From NCBI GenBank assembly GCA_016946835.1, contig JACVTC010000028.1:78501-142500 (forward strand): a stretch of DNA of 64,000 nt, given 5' to 3'. Position numbers and translations under genes: made by a program. Source of the stretch: Neocallimastix lanati (nom. inval.). Its lineage: Eukaryota > Neocallimastigomycota > Neocallimastigomycetes > Neocallimastigales > Neocallimastigaceae. Numbering within the stretch: the first letter of the stretch is position 1; the number at the start of each line of letters is the position of its first letter. A model generated the notes under the pieces. The model was not told the DNA's origin. It searched no databases and saw only the letters and a list, made by a program, of their open reading frames with translations. Shown here in pieces: positions 13,818-26,056 of this stretch.

Positions 13818-14372
13818 AGTTCAATATTATTATTATTATATTTCATTTATAATTTTAATTCAATATTATTACTATTATATTTGATTTATAATTTTAATTC
13901 AATATTATTACTATTATATTTCATTTATAATTTTAATTCAACATTATTACTATTATATTTGATTTATAATTTTAATTCAATATTATTATTATTATATTTG
14001 ATTTATAATTTTAATTCAATATTATTACTATTATATTTGATTTATAATTTTAATTCAACATTATTACTATTATATTTGATTTATGATTTTAATTCAACAT
14101 TATTACTATTATATTTGATTTATAATTTTAATTCAATATTATTATTATTATATTTGATTTATAATTTTGATTCAACATTATTACTATTATATTTGATTTA
14201 TAATTTTAATTCAACATTATTACTATTATATTTGATTTATGATTTTAATTCAACATTATTACTATTATATTTGATTTATAATTTTAATTCAATATTATTA
14301 TTATTATATTTGATTTATAATTTTGATTCAACATTATTACTATTATATTTGATTTATAACTTTAATTAATAC
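13818..14372. repeat. 39-bp minisatellite with 156-bp higher-order period
   Basis: About 14 head-to-tail copies of a 39-bp unit contain TTATATTTGATTTATAAT and TTCAA(T/C)ATTATTA. Because 39 is divisible by three, one frame stays open for 162 codons with a 13-residue period. There is no ATG start and the product would be pure Tyr/Leu/Ile/Asn, so I do not call a gene. Variant bases (T or C in the CAAYATT block, A or G in ATRATTTT, attAtt or attCtt) recur every four units, so the last eight units are two copies of a four-unit block. Confidence 0.9.
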
Positions 14373-14806
14373 TCTTCTCTGATTATTATCTACAATTTCA
14401 TTTTTTTTTTTTTTTTGAAAATTAATTTCATGTTTTTTTTAAATAATAATCATAACAACAATTAACATAACAAAATTTTAATATATAAATAGGCTTGTTA
14501 ATATATATCAATTTAAATTCTAATTATCTAAAAATGAAATATACTTCACAATTTAAATGCTCAACAAAAAAAAAAAAAAAAAAGTATTTTAAACAAAATA
14601 AGAAAATTGACAAAAAAAAATTTTTTTTTATTATTATTTATTATTTTATTGATGTTTATTAATAGATATATTTAATTTTTATAATTTATATTGAATTTTA
14701 AATAAATAATTATGTTGATTTATTTACATTGTATAAAATAAAAAAATGAAAATGGTATAGCTAACAAAATTTTAATTATTACAACTATGCTATACACAGG
14801 GTATAT

Positions 14807-14807
<1 letters not shown>

Positions 14808-14852
<45 letters not shown>
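14808..14852. repeat. Poly-T tract of about 45 bases
   Basis: A long uninterrupted T run lies just downstream of the stop codon of the minus-strand BTB-like gene, so it is a poly-A tract on the coding strand about 27 bp past the stop. It is among the longest homopolymers of the window. Length is likely unstable or misread. Confidence 0.85.
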
Positions 14853-14855
<3 letters not shown>

Positions 14856-14878
14856 TATTTAAAACAAGAATTTTTAGT

Positions 14879-15499
14879 TTAAAATGATGTCATATTAATT
14901 TCTAAACAATTTATATTTTCAATAATTCCTTTGCAAAGATTTTCATCTAATTTACCAACTTCTAAAACTTTAGAAATATCTCCAGTATAAAGGAAGTAGA
15001 GAACTAATGCGAAAGTTTTAAGAGATGGTACTTCAATTTCAATTATTCCCTGTTCATTATTATTTCTAATTTCTTCAAAAAGTTTATAGAATTGGAAAGA
15101 TTGTAAGGAAAGATAGAATGGATGTACCCAAAATTCTTCAAAGCAATCCTTTCCAGTTTCATAGACACGAAGTGGAACAGCATCTTTTGTTTTTTTATTA
15201 ATAATACGACTACCAATACTATGTAATTTTTGAATAACATATGGGTATGGGGTCATTTCATTATTAATTTCAATTCCTTCTTCCATAATTTTCATATATT
15301 TACTTCTTAAGATTTCATTTTTTGAAATTTCAATAGTATATTCTACGGGAGAACCTAATGCATTTTTAACATTTTTTAAAACTTTATCGGTACAATTGAA
15401 ATTTTCAATATCAATAGTTTTATCATTTTTTTTATATGGAGATAATGGTGGAGAAGGTAATTGAGCAGAAGTGGATGAATAATTAATAATATCAGACAT
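14879..15499 (-). CDS. Small BTB/POZ-like domain protein
   Basis: A 206-residue, intron-less protein with no signal peptide or membrane segment. The N-terminal 30 residues are Ser/Pro-rich and probably disordered. Residues about 124-175 resemble the core of a BTB/POZ fold: VHPFYLSLQSFQFYKLF, where an externally imposed His-Pro and a helix precede a strand, then IIEIEVPSLKTFALVLYFLY followed by TGDI, the usual strand-helix and YTG turn of BTB domains. BTB domains mediate dimerisation and can recruit cullin-3 ubiquitin ligases. No Kelch, MATH or zinc-finger partner domain is present, so the role is unknown. The start follows an A-rich stretch and is the only ATG at the head of the frame. Base composition is clearly coding. 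The domain call is by pattern only. Confidence 0.7.
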   Translation of the reverse strand: MSDIINYSSTSAQLPSPPLSPYKKNDKTIDIENFNCTDKVLKNVKNALGSPVEYTIEISKNEILRSKYMKIMEEGIEINNEMTPYPYVIQKLHSIGSRIINKKTKDAVPLRVYETGKDCFEEFWVHPFYLSLQSFQFYKLFEEIRNNNEQGIIEIEVPSLKTFALVLYFLYTGDISKVLEVGKLDENLCKGIIENINCLEINMTSF

Positions 15500-16612
15500 T
15501 TTTTTATATTTTATTAAACTTTTTTTTTTTTTTTTAATAATAAGGATTTTTTTTTTTTATAATTTTGTTACTAACTAGTAAATTTTGAATTATTAATTTT
15601 TATTTAATTTAAAATCAAACTAATTTTAAAAGTTTAACTAAGGAAAATTTGGTTTAATTTATATTTTTTTTTTTTTATTTTGAAATTTATATTTAATAAA
15701 ATTATTTCCTTATATAGAAATAAAGATACAAAAAATAAATTATAATAAAAAAATATATATATATTTATAAATGTTTTTTTTTTATAAATACCAAGTAATT
15801 TTAATTATATTTAAATTATAAATAAAATTTAATTAATATTCTTATTATTATAATTCATAATTATATTATTAAATTAAATTATCATTTGTATTATCATTAT
15901 ATTAACACTAACACATATTTATAGTTAACCATTATTATAAAAAAAAAAAACTATTTTTTTTTAAAAAAAAAAAAAAACTATTCTTAACAAATAATATTTA
16001 TATTATATTTCTCCTTATAATAATGAACCAAATTAAAAATATTAATCTTTAAAATAATATATTAAATAATGTTTGTAATAATGATAATAATTCTTTAAAA
16101 TAATATATTAAATAATGTTTATAATAATGATAATAATAATTAATTAAATACTATTATTCATTTTTTAACAATCATAATTTATAATTATTAGAGTATATAA
16201 AATTAAAAAGTCTAGACTTTTCAAAAAAAAAAAACTTTACATTTATATTAATAAATAAAATTCTGTTAAAATAATTGATATTGAATAATATAAAAAATAA
16301 TAATTTTATTATCAGTAATTAATTGATTCAATAATAATAATATTGATATTATTATTATTATTATTACTATTATTATTATTGAATATAATTATAATAATGA
16401 TATAAAAATAGTTATAATAATTTAATATTAATGATTATCTAATAATAAAAATTATTAATAAAACATTATTATGATTATAATAATAATAGTTAAAAAAATG
16501 ATTAAAATATTAAATCTTAAAAAGATTCTAGACTTTTTAATTGTTAAAATAAATAATAATAATAATAATAATACTATTAAAAATAATAATAATTAAAATT
16601 AATAAAAAATTA

Positions 16613-16652
<40 letters not shown>

Positions 16653-17538
16653 CGCAAAATTTAATTAAAAAAATATTATTTAAATAGGAAATTTTATATA
16701 AAAAATTTTATAATATTAAATTATTTGTTTTTTTATTTTATTATTATTATTATTATTATTTTAAAATATAATATACAAAAATAATAATAATAAAATGAAG
16801 GGAACAAAATAATAATATTGTTATTATTTATTAATTAAAAATTATTAATAACTTTTATTTTATTTTATTATATTATTATTTTTTAAATTTAATGATGATA
16901 ATAATAATATTAAATAATTTATAATAATAAATAATAAATAATAAATAATAAATAAATAAATAAATAAATAATAAATAAATAATAAATAAATAATAAATAA
17001 ATAATAAATAATAAATAATAAATTATAAATAATAAATAATAAATAAATAAATAATAATAAATAAATAATTATACAATTTAGTATTTTTTTTTTTTTAAAT
17101 AAAATTATAATTACTTTAAAAGGAAAACAATTTTTTTTATTAATTTTATTTCTTTATTTCTTTGGTGCAATTCTAAAACATAAAAAAAAAAAAAAAAAAA
17201 AAATTAATTTTAAATATACAATGATAATTAAATTTAAACTTTTTTTTTTCTTAAAAAAAAAAAAAGTAAATATTTATAATGTAGTAAATTATTTTTAGAG
17301 GGTATATGATAATGTGACACCTTTAAATATTTTAATAACAAAATCCACATAAGAACAAATCAAATGAATATTCAGTGACTGAACGTTCAATTTTGTTTAA
17401 TTAAATTTTGTAGTAAATCAGTTATTATTTCTTTCAGGATTAAAAATATGTTGTTATTCTCTATATTATTATTTATTATTGTTATTTATTATTTTTATTA
17501 TTTTTGATATTTTTATAGTTTCATTGTTATTTTAATTA

Positions 17539-17580
<42 letters not shown>

Positions 17581-18120
17581 TTTTTATTTTTGAATTATAA
17601 TAAATCTAGAAACTTATAAAGTCATTATAATATCTATATCAATATAAAAATTATTATAAATAAAATAAAAATGAATAATAATATAATATCTTTATTATTA
17701 TTATTATTATTTTTTAATATTGATCTATTTAATTTTAATATATATTTTATATAAAAATAATCATGAATTAATAAAATAGATTTTACCAAAAACATTTTAA
17801 AATAAAAAAAAAATGAAAAAAAATAAAAAAATGAAAAATTAATATTTATAAATTATTTCAGTTTAATTATATATATTTTTATTTTTGTATTAAAACTTAT
17901 AAAAAAATATTTTACAGAATCAAAAGAAATAACTATTTAATGTAAATAAATAATAATTAAAAGGTATTATTTTATACATAATTTATAAAAAGAAAAAAAA
18001 AAATAATTCTGTTAAAAATTTTTTAATACAAGTAATTTAGTTGTTTTTAATATATAATTTCCAAAATAGGAAAAAATACTTTGAAATTGAAAGTCTGGAT
18101 TTTAATTTATTTTTATGATA

Positions 18121-18203
<83 letters not shown>

Positions 18204-18600
18204 TAATATTAAAAAAAAAAGAACATATTAACATTTTTTTTTAGATTAATAAAAAATCCCCAAAATTTTATTAATTATAAAAATAGGATATTATTAGTTA
18301 TTAGTTATTATTGCTTTAATTAATATTGTTACTATGATTAGTGTTTTTGTTTATTATTATATATTAATTTTAACTCATATTTTTAGTATTATTATTGTAT
18401 TAATATTTATTTATTTTCATATTATGATTATTATTATTTTCCTTTATATTATTATATCAATTATTTGTTATATTATAATATTATAAACATTTTTATTCTT
18501 ATTATTGTACAATTCATTATTCTAATTTTTTATACTATTTATATTTATGTTTTTATTTGTTTTTCTGTTTATGTTTTTATTGTTTTATTATTATTGTTAA
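15500..18600. other. Gene-free spacer with trinucleotide arrays
   Basis: No coding frame is convincing. It contains a 48-bp two-copy duplication (about 16030-16140), an A tract of about 36 (16613-16648), AAATAAT and AAAT arrays (16917-17070), TTA arrays (17536-17580, and about 28 units at 18118-18202), and dense ATT/AAT imperfect repeats at 16330-16600. The segment 17295-17450 is of slightly higher complexity but nothing in it is recognisable. Confidence 0.75.
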
Positions 18601-18619
18601 ATTATTATTATTATTATTA

Positions 18620-18989
18620 TCTTTAAAAGCAAAATCAATATTAACCCTAATCATTTTTAATATTATTCTTCACTAAAAAAAAAAATTAAAATTAATTTTA
18701 ATATTAATCTTTATTAAATTTTTGTTTTACTTTTCTAATTTTAAATTTTAAAAAAAAATAATAAAATTAATTTTAATATTAATCCTTTTCAAATTCTTGA
18801 TTTACTTTGTATTCTAATTTTAAATTTTATTTTTATTTTTATTTTTTATTATTTTTGTTCGTATTTGTATTTGTGTTCTTGTGATATTAGAAGCAAATTC
18901 AATATTAACCCTAATCATTTTAGTAGTATTCTTCATAAAAATATATATATATAAGATTCTTATTCTTATTATTCTTATTCTTATTATTC

Positions 18990-19046
<57 letters not shown>

Positions 19047-19400
19047 TTATTATTTATTTTTATTTTTATTCGTATTTGTATTTGTTTTCTTATGATATTA
19101 AAAAGCAAGTTCAATATTAACCTTAATCTTTTTTAGTATTATTCTTCATTAAAAAAATATATATAAAAAATTAGTTTTAATACTATTCCTATTCAAATTC
19201 TTGTTTTACTATGTATTTTAATTTTAAATCTTATTTTTATTTTTATTTTTATTTTTTATTATATTTATTCGTATCTGTATTTGTGTTCCTATGATTTTAT
19301 TATTAAATATTGAATCTATCGAATTTATCTTTAAAAGTAAATTCAATATTAACCCTATATATAATAACCCTAATATTATTCTTCATTAAAAAATTATAAT
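18620..19400. repeat. Four imperfect tandem copies of a ~210-265 bp unit
   Basis: A block TTCAATATTAACCCTAATC, or close variants, followed by an ATTATTCTTCA-like block and A tract, recurs near 18632, 18899, 19110 and 19341. Between copies there are shared stretches such as CAAATTCTTG(A/T)TTTACT and TCGTATTTGTATTTGT. A TTA array expanded inside one unit (about 18985-19045). Open frames crossing it encode only poly-Ile or poly-Asn and are not genes. Confidence 0.7.
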
Positions 19401-19477
19401 AAATTTATTTTTTTTTTTTTTTTTTTTTTTTGTTTTTGTTAATCATATGGATGAAAAATAGAAAATTGATATAATTA

Positions 19478-19550
19478 TTAGATTTTTTTTTTTTTTTTGG
19501 GTTTATCTTTAAATTATAAAATATTGTTTCATTAATTTATTTTTTATGCA
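19478..19550. repeat. Direct repeat left of the 538-residue gene
   Basis: A T tract followed by GGGTTTATCTTTAAATTATA and then TTTCATTAATTTATTTTTTA. Nearly the same ~55-bp sequence occurs at 21820-21875, on the other side of the 20064-21680 gene, in the same orientation. This may mark duplication breakpoints of a gene-family cassette. Confidence 0.65.
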
Positions 19551-20063
19551 GATAATAAATATATGATAATAAATTTGGCTAAGGGATTAAATTATAATAA
19601 ATAATTTTGGATATCAAAGTGCACTTTATATAATATTTAGTACTTCTTTTTAACTTTTAGTATTAATATATAATATAATACTAATAAATAATAGCAAAAA
19701 TATTATTTACACAAGTTATACTGATAAAAATTTTATTAATAAAATTTTATTTAATTTTATTATAAAATTATCTTAAGTTCTTATCAATTATTTTAAATTA
19801 CCTCTTGCTTTTCTTTAAATTTTTAATTTTAATAATTAAATTTTAGTGGTTTGGAAATATACATTTTAATAAATAATTTCGTATATATTTATTTTATATT
19901 TAATTTTCCTCAAAGAATTTACGTATTTATTTACATTTATTTAATTTTATGTTTAAATTAATTTGTAAATAATTCTTTATCCGTTCTTTTATATTTTTAT
20001 TTTTTTTTTAAAATGAATATTTCTATTTATTTATTTTATTAAATATTACTTTGAAATTTAAAA

Positions 20064-21680
20064 ATGGAAAAAGTTGACCAAAATACGGAAAATTTTTATA
20101 AAGAGTTAAATGGTGATTGTAATATTGAAAAATTAAAAAATATTGCTAATGATAAAATATTTTTATACGAACCTTTATTTAAGTATGATAAGATAAAGTA
20201 CGATACATTTGTTATTAAAACAAGTTTTGAATCATACCAAAATTTTATGATTTATACTCTTGAACAATATAATGAATTTATTAGTTTAATAAAAAATTGG
20301 GATGAAAATCCTTCCAAATTAAATAAAATATATCCATATATAGAAAGTGATAAGAATACATTATTTATTTTGAATAATAATTTAATCAATTTTTTAGTCA
20401 ATGATAAAAATAATGAAAATATACTAAAAATATTACTTGAATTTCATGAAGATGGAATGAGTATATTTTTATATTATTTATATAAATATGATATTATATC
20501 TTTAAATACATTTAATATTTATAAACTTTGGGTACTATCTGATGAAGCAATTATAATAATATATGTTACTAATTTTTTTTATTTAAATGATAAGTTTTAT
20601 GAAATAACTAAATTATTGAAATACATGGAAAGAGAATATCTAATTTCCACAATTATTAATGTATTTGGAAGAGATATTAAAATATTAAATTATGTTATTA
20701 AAAATTTAGTAAAAGGTTCCTTAATAAATACAAAAGATAATTTATATAGAATTCCTGCAACGTTTCCAATAGATACTTTAAAAGAATATACTTCAAAAAT
20801 ATATAAACCAAATGAAAAATATTTAATTTGTTCTAAAGATAAAAATTCAGAGTTATTTTTTAATACAATACTCACTGATTTAGGCATAGAAGAAATATGT
20901 GAATATTATAATAGTTATATATTACCACATTATTTTTATCGGTATAATGTTAAATTCAATATTCCTAAAAGAATTAAAACATTGGAATGCACGAATTTTT
21001 ATAATAATTCCTCTAATAATAAAGGTTTTAAAAATCATTATTCATTAAATTTTGAAACTAAAGAATTGTTTGATATACCATTTTCGAATTCCAACAATAA
21101 TATAAATTATGAAAAAGTGAGATATATATGCGATAAGGTCTATAAATTTATTGAAAAATATTATACAGAAGAATGTGATTGGAAAGATTATTATAAATTA
21201 AAAGAAGTTGATATCGATGATTATGATTTGGATTATAATGAAATTTCAAATTTCTTTGATATTAATTATACTATATTTCCATTTGATTTCTATATTGTTG
21301 GATATGAGGATTTAGAAATTTTGATTCGAAATCAATTAGATAGTTTTAAGAAAAGAATATTTAATAACGACGATAGCATGCAAGAAATTTTGAATAATAT
21401 AGAAAGTCCATTAATTTATAATTATATTAATGAATATAAAAATAATGATATATTCGTTTCATTATTAAAAATATTATATATTATATCATTAGTTCATAAT
21501 AATTATTCTACATTTATTATATTATTATTATTACGTCATTTAGAATATAAATTAGAGTATAAAAATAATCGTTTGTATTTTATTAAAAGTAAATTTCAAT
21601 GTATGAGTTTGGAATATGAATTCTATGATTTATTTAATTCTAATAGCATTATTAAAAAATATATTGAGTTAAAATACTAA
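20064..21680 (+). CDS. Unrecognised 538-residue protein
   Basis: A single-exon frame of 538 codons with an ATG in good context (AAAAATGGAA), beginning MEKVDQNTENFYKEL. I do not recognise a family. There is no signal peptide. The protein is rich in Asn, Lys, Tyr and Ile, as expected from base composition, but is of normal complexity, which supports a real gene. Predicted helical, partly hydrophobic stretches occur near residues 125-180 and 465-500 (SLLKILYIISLVHNN and following leucines), too mixed with polar residues for a confident membrane call. Acidic clusters lie near 380-400. The helical repeated look of residues 60-260 would fit an alpha-helical repeat protein, but I cannot show repeats. 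The gene is isolated by spacer on both sides and bracketed by ~55-bp direct repeats, which would suit a lineage-specific multigene family. Confidence 0.75.
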   Translation: MEKVDQNTENFYKELNGDCNIEKLKNIANDKIFLYEPLFKYDKIKYDTFVIKTSFESYQNFMIYTLEQYNEFISLIKNWDENPSKLNKIYPYIESDKNTLFILNNNLINFLVNDKNNENILKILLEFHEDGMSIFLYYLYKYDIISLNTFNIYKLWVLSDEAIIIIYVTNFFYLNDKFYEITKLLKYMEREYLISTIINVFGRDIKILNYVIKNLVKGSLINTKDNLYRIPATFPIDTLKEYTSKIYKPNEKYLICSKDKNSELFFNTILTDLGIEEICEYYNSYILPHYFYRYNVKFNIPKRIKTLECTNFYNNSSNNKGFKNHYSLNFETKELFDIPFSNSNNNINYEKVRYICDKVYKFIEKYYTEECDWKDYYKLKEVDIDDYDLDYNEISNFFDINYTIFPFDFYIVGYEDLEILIRNQLDSFKKRIFNNDDSMQEILNNIESPLIYNYINEYKNNDIFVSLLKILYIISLVHNNYSTFIILLLLRHLEYKLEYKNNRLYFIKSKFQCMSLEYEFYDLFNSNSIIKKYIELKY

Positions 21681-21819
21681 AACGGTATTCATATATCAAT
21701 AAATATGTAATTGCTATTATTTTTTTTTTTATATTTACTATTTAAAATAAATTTAAATAATTTTTTTTAATATATTTAAAATAAATTAATAATATTATAA
21801 AATGATTTTTAAAATTTTT

Positions 21820-22440
21820 TTTTTTTTGGGTTTATCTTTAAATTATAAAAAATTATTTCATTAATTTATTTTTTATAATATTTTTTATTCATTATTAATA
21901 TAAATTTTAAAAATTATTTCATTAATTCATTTTTTTATAATAATTTTTACTTATTATTAATAAAAACCCATTCTTCTGTATCTATTTACAAAGAAAAAAA
22001 AAGAATTCAGAAATATTATATATTTTAATTTTATTTTTTTGGAGTCGTAATTATATTTATTTTGTTATTATTAATTTATTTTAAAAATTTTTAATTAAAG
22101 AATTTATTATCTTTAAATAATTGTTTGGTTAATTACTCAAATAATATAATTATTTATAATATTGCTATTATAAATAATAATATTATTAGAAATTATTGTA
22201 TTACCTAAATTCCTTTAATTAGTTTTTATAAAATTAATTCATTATTTTTTTTTTTTTTATAATATTATTTATTCATTATTAATATAAAATTTGAAAATAA
22301 TTTCATTAATTTATTTTTTTATAATAGTTTTTACTTATTATTAATAAAAATCCATTCTTCTGTATCTATTTATAAATATTTTAATTTTATTTTTTGGAGT
22401 CGTAATTATAATTATTTTGTTATTTTTAATTTATTTATTC
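21820..22440. repeat. Direct repeat and ~365-bp tandem duplication
   Basis: The left end (21820-21875) repeats the sequence found upstream of the neighbouring gene. A segment with TTACTTATTATTAATAAAA, CCATTCTTCTGTATCTATTT and GGAGTCGTAATTATA occurs at 21880-22090 and again, slightly diverged, at 22245-22440. No gene is visible. Confidence 0.65.
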
Positions 22441-23326
22441 TAAACATTATTAATTATTTAAAAATATTATTATTATTATTATTATATAATATTTATTATT
22501 TTTAAATAATTGTTATTTAAATTTTTATTAATAAATTATTATTAATATTTTCGTTGATATTCAATTATAATAATTATTTTTAGTATTATTGTTTATATCC
22601 AAGTATTTTTATTTTAAATATTTTTGTTAATTACTCAAATAATATAAATAATAATATTATTAGAAATTATTTTATTTATATGTTCCCTAAATTAGTTTTT
22701 ATAAATTATTGTACTTTTATCATGTTCAATAAAACTATCAGTTATAATTATAATACATTCCTATTTTAATTTAATTTTAATTTAATTTTAATGGTAATAA
22801 TCATTTAGTTTATTTATATTTTTAGAGTTCATCTTTATCTTTTGATTCGTTGATCTGGTAGTGGAATCTTAAAATTTAATATGGATTGAATGATTAAATT
22901 GTTAATATATTTCGACTTCATGGTTTCATGGTCCATCATAAAAAAAAACAAAAGTATAATTTATCTAAGTATGGAAAATTACCAATAATAATAATGATAA
23001 TAATAATAAAAAGTCTGGGGATGTGAAGGACCCGAAGACTTTAATGTTAGATTTTTGTTAACTATTATTCCTGTTAGATAGTATCTCTTCATTAATCCAC
23101 TGATTATTTTCTTCAGTCCTTAGATATTGAAAGATTTTGGTTTTCCATATCAAAAGACTTTATTAAACTAATTTCGATGATTAGATGATTATATATATAT
23201 ATATATATATATTTATTTATTTTTATTTTTATTTTATTTTTTTTTAGTGTCAGTAGTTTTAACAAAAATGTCTATTTTTGCTATTTTTTTTTTTATTTCA
23301 TTAAACATAGCATTATAAATTAATAT

Positions 23327-23358
<32 letters not shown>

Positions 23359-23596
23359 GAAATTTTCTAAACTAAAAGTCACAATTTTAATAAGATTAAA
23401 TATATCTATGATGACAAAAATAACCTACCAAAGGATGAATTATAACCTAATTTTAAAATAAAAATAAAAATAAAAATAAAAAAAAAAAGAAACAATAATT
23501 ATGATTTTGAAAATTCTAAATATTAAACATCTAAAAAAATTTTTATATATATTGAAAATTCTTATTGATGAAAAAATTTGAATATTAAAAAATTCG

Positions 23597-23641
<45 letters not shown>

Positions 23642-24060
23642 TATATTAAAGGTGTCATATATAATAGATGAAAATGGTGAATGAATGAAGTGAGATAAAG
23701 TAAGGTAAATTATTTTGAAAAAATATATATTTTTTTAGGACCAAATAATGATTAATTACTAGTAAACACTTTAAGAATTAAAATAATTGAATGATCTGAG
23801 AAAAAAAAACATATTTAATTTTGAAACATTGTTATTCTCTTCTAAGGAAATTTATTAATATTTTTAGAAAAAATTATTATATAGAGATTTATTAAAAATT
23901 TTTAGGGAATAAGAAAAGCTTATTTTTACTTTATTAGATCAAAAACAATTTATAATTATGACAGGAACTAAAATAAAAAAAGTTTTTACTATAAAGAACA
24001 TAAATTCTAAAAAAAAAAGAAAAAAAGAATAAAAATATATAAAAAAAAAATTATTACAAA
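22441..24060. other. Spacer without recognisable gene
   Basis: Ordinary A/T spacer with A tracts and a TTA array (23597-23641). The part 22830-23180 is of higher complexity (for example GTCTGGGGATGTGAAGGACC near 23010) but gives no open frame or motif on either strand. It may be an old mobile-element fragment. Confidence 0.6.
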
Positions 24061-24061
24061 A

Positions 24062-24290
24062 ACAACAAATAGCAACGGAGAACAACAATAATCGCTAAGA
24101 ATAATACAACAAATAGCAACAGAAAACAACAATAATCTCTAGGAATAATACAACAAATAGGAACAGAAAACAACAATAACCGCTAAGAATAATACAACAA
24201 ATGACAATAGAAAAACAACAATAATAACTAAGAATAATACAACATATAGCAACAGAAAACAACAATAATCGCTAATAATATAATACAACC
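24062..24290. repeat. 44-bp minisatellite, about five copies
   Basis: Direct copies of a 44-bp unit contain CAAATAGCAACAGAAAACAA and a variant of TCGCTAAGAATAATA, starting near 24067, 24111, 24155, 24199 and 24244 (the last spaced 45). The period is not a multiple of three and no frame is open, so it is noncoding. Copies adjoin without spacers, so it is not a CRISPR array. Confidence 0.9.
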
Positions 24291-25292
24291 ATAAATATAT
24301 ATATATAAATATAACAAATTTAATCTAAATAATAATAATATATATATATTAAGCTACTTATATATTTCTAATAATGAACAGAAATAATTATAACATTAAT
24401 ATCAAATAATTGTCACTTTTTCCTATAAAAACATAATATTATTATTAAGAGATAAAAGATTACATGGAAGTGGTTTTTAAGTTTTTTTTTTTTTTTTCAA
24501 TTTTGGTAAATGATAGAGTATTTTATTTGATATAAAGGAATAAAATAAAAAAGAAAAAAATTTTTTTTCTATTATAATAATAAATAAAAATGAAAAATTA
24601 TAATAAATAACAAAACTAAAAAAAAAAAAAAAAAATTAAAATTAAATAAAATGAATATACATATATAATAATAATAATAAAAAGTTTTAATAATAACTAT
24701 AAAATAAAATAATATTAAGACCATAAAAAATTATATAAAACTAATTTAAATATTATTAAAAAATTATCATAAAACTTTTATCCATATAGAGTTATCTTCG
24801 ATGAATGGGAAGAGTTAGAGGGCTATTTCATCCAGGAAACTTATTGCGTAGTTTTTTAATATTTATGTAAAAAAAAATTTATATATTTTTATATATTTTT
24901 ATTTTTATGTATTTTTTTTTTTTTTAAAGTAAGTACATATACTTATTAATTATATGTAGCAAATAAATAGCAATATATACCTATGTATACTTATATATAC
25001 TTATATATACTTATGATGTACCTATATATATACCTATTACACCTATATCATTATAGGTATTATATATTATATAAAGGTAATATGTAAATATAATAAAGGA
25101 AAGTCACTATTGTATTACTAATACTTTTGATTAAAATAAGTTAAAAGAAATTAATTAAATTATAATAGTACATTAATTAATTCTAAACTTTTTTTTTTTT
25201 TTTAATAAATTAAATTCATTATAATTAATATTAATTCTTCAAAGAAAAAATTTTTTTTTTTTTTCAATTTTCAAAATTTAATTAATCAAATT

Positions 25293-25334
<42 letters not shown>

Positions 25335-26011
25335 ATATTAAAATTATTTTAAAACAAAAAGATATTATTTAATAATATTATGTGCTATTTATTTTTTTCA
25401 TCACATTTTATTATTTTTCAAAAAAAAAAAAAGTTATAATACTAAATAAGTAATATAGAAATATTAAAAAACTAAAAGCTCTATTCAAAATGAAATATGA
25501 TTTGAATTTGTATTAGTCATTTTAATTATATTTATATATTTATTTGAAAGTTATGTAAAATATTTATATACATATAAAACCACCAATATTTTGATTATTT
25601 TCTTTATATAATATATGATTATAAATAATTTTATAACATTAAGTCTGTTTTTAAGATAAAAGGATGTCACCCAAATAAAAGCAATAATAATTTTTTTTTT
25701 TTAAAAAAAAAAAAAACAATAAAAAGTAAAAAATAAAAAAAAAAAATAAATAAATATTAACTATAAAAAAATACAAAAATTTAAAATGAAAAATAAAAAT
25801 TAAAATTTAAATTAATTTTTATATATATTTTTTATTTATCAAATTAAAAGATAAAAAAAAAAAAAAAGAAATAAATAAAAATGTTTAAATCTCTTAATTA
25901 AATATATCAGAGATTCAGAGAATAAAACATTTTTTTTAAAAAATGATTCATTTAATTATTAATTTTACTTTTGAAAAATTAAAGTTTATCTTTTATAATT
26001 AAATGTTTTTT

Positions 26012-26056
<45 letters not shown>

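Noticed and set aside
13881-14369. 162-codon repetitive frame
   Set aside because: Product of a 39-bp minisatellite, begins without ATG, and encodes only a 13-residue hydrophobic repeat.
18620-19400. CCCTAA strings as possible telomeric repeat
   Set aside because: They occur once per ~200-bp unit and never in tandem, so they are not telomeric.
24062-24290. Possible CRISPR array
   Set aside because: Units are contiguous and there are no unique spacers; the genome is eukaryotic.
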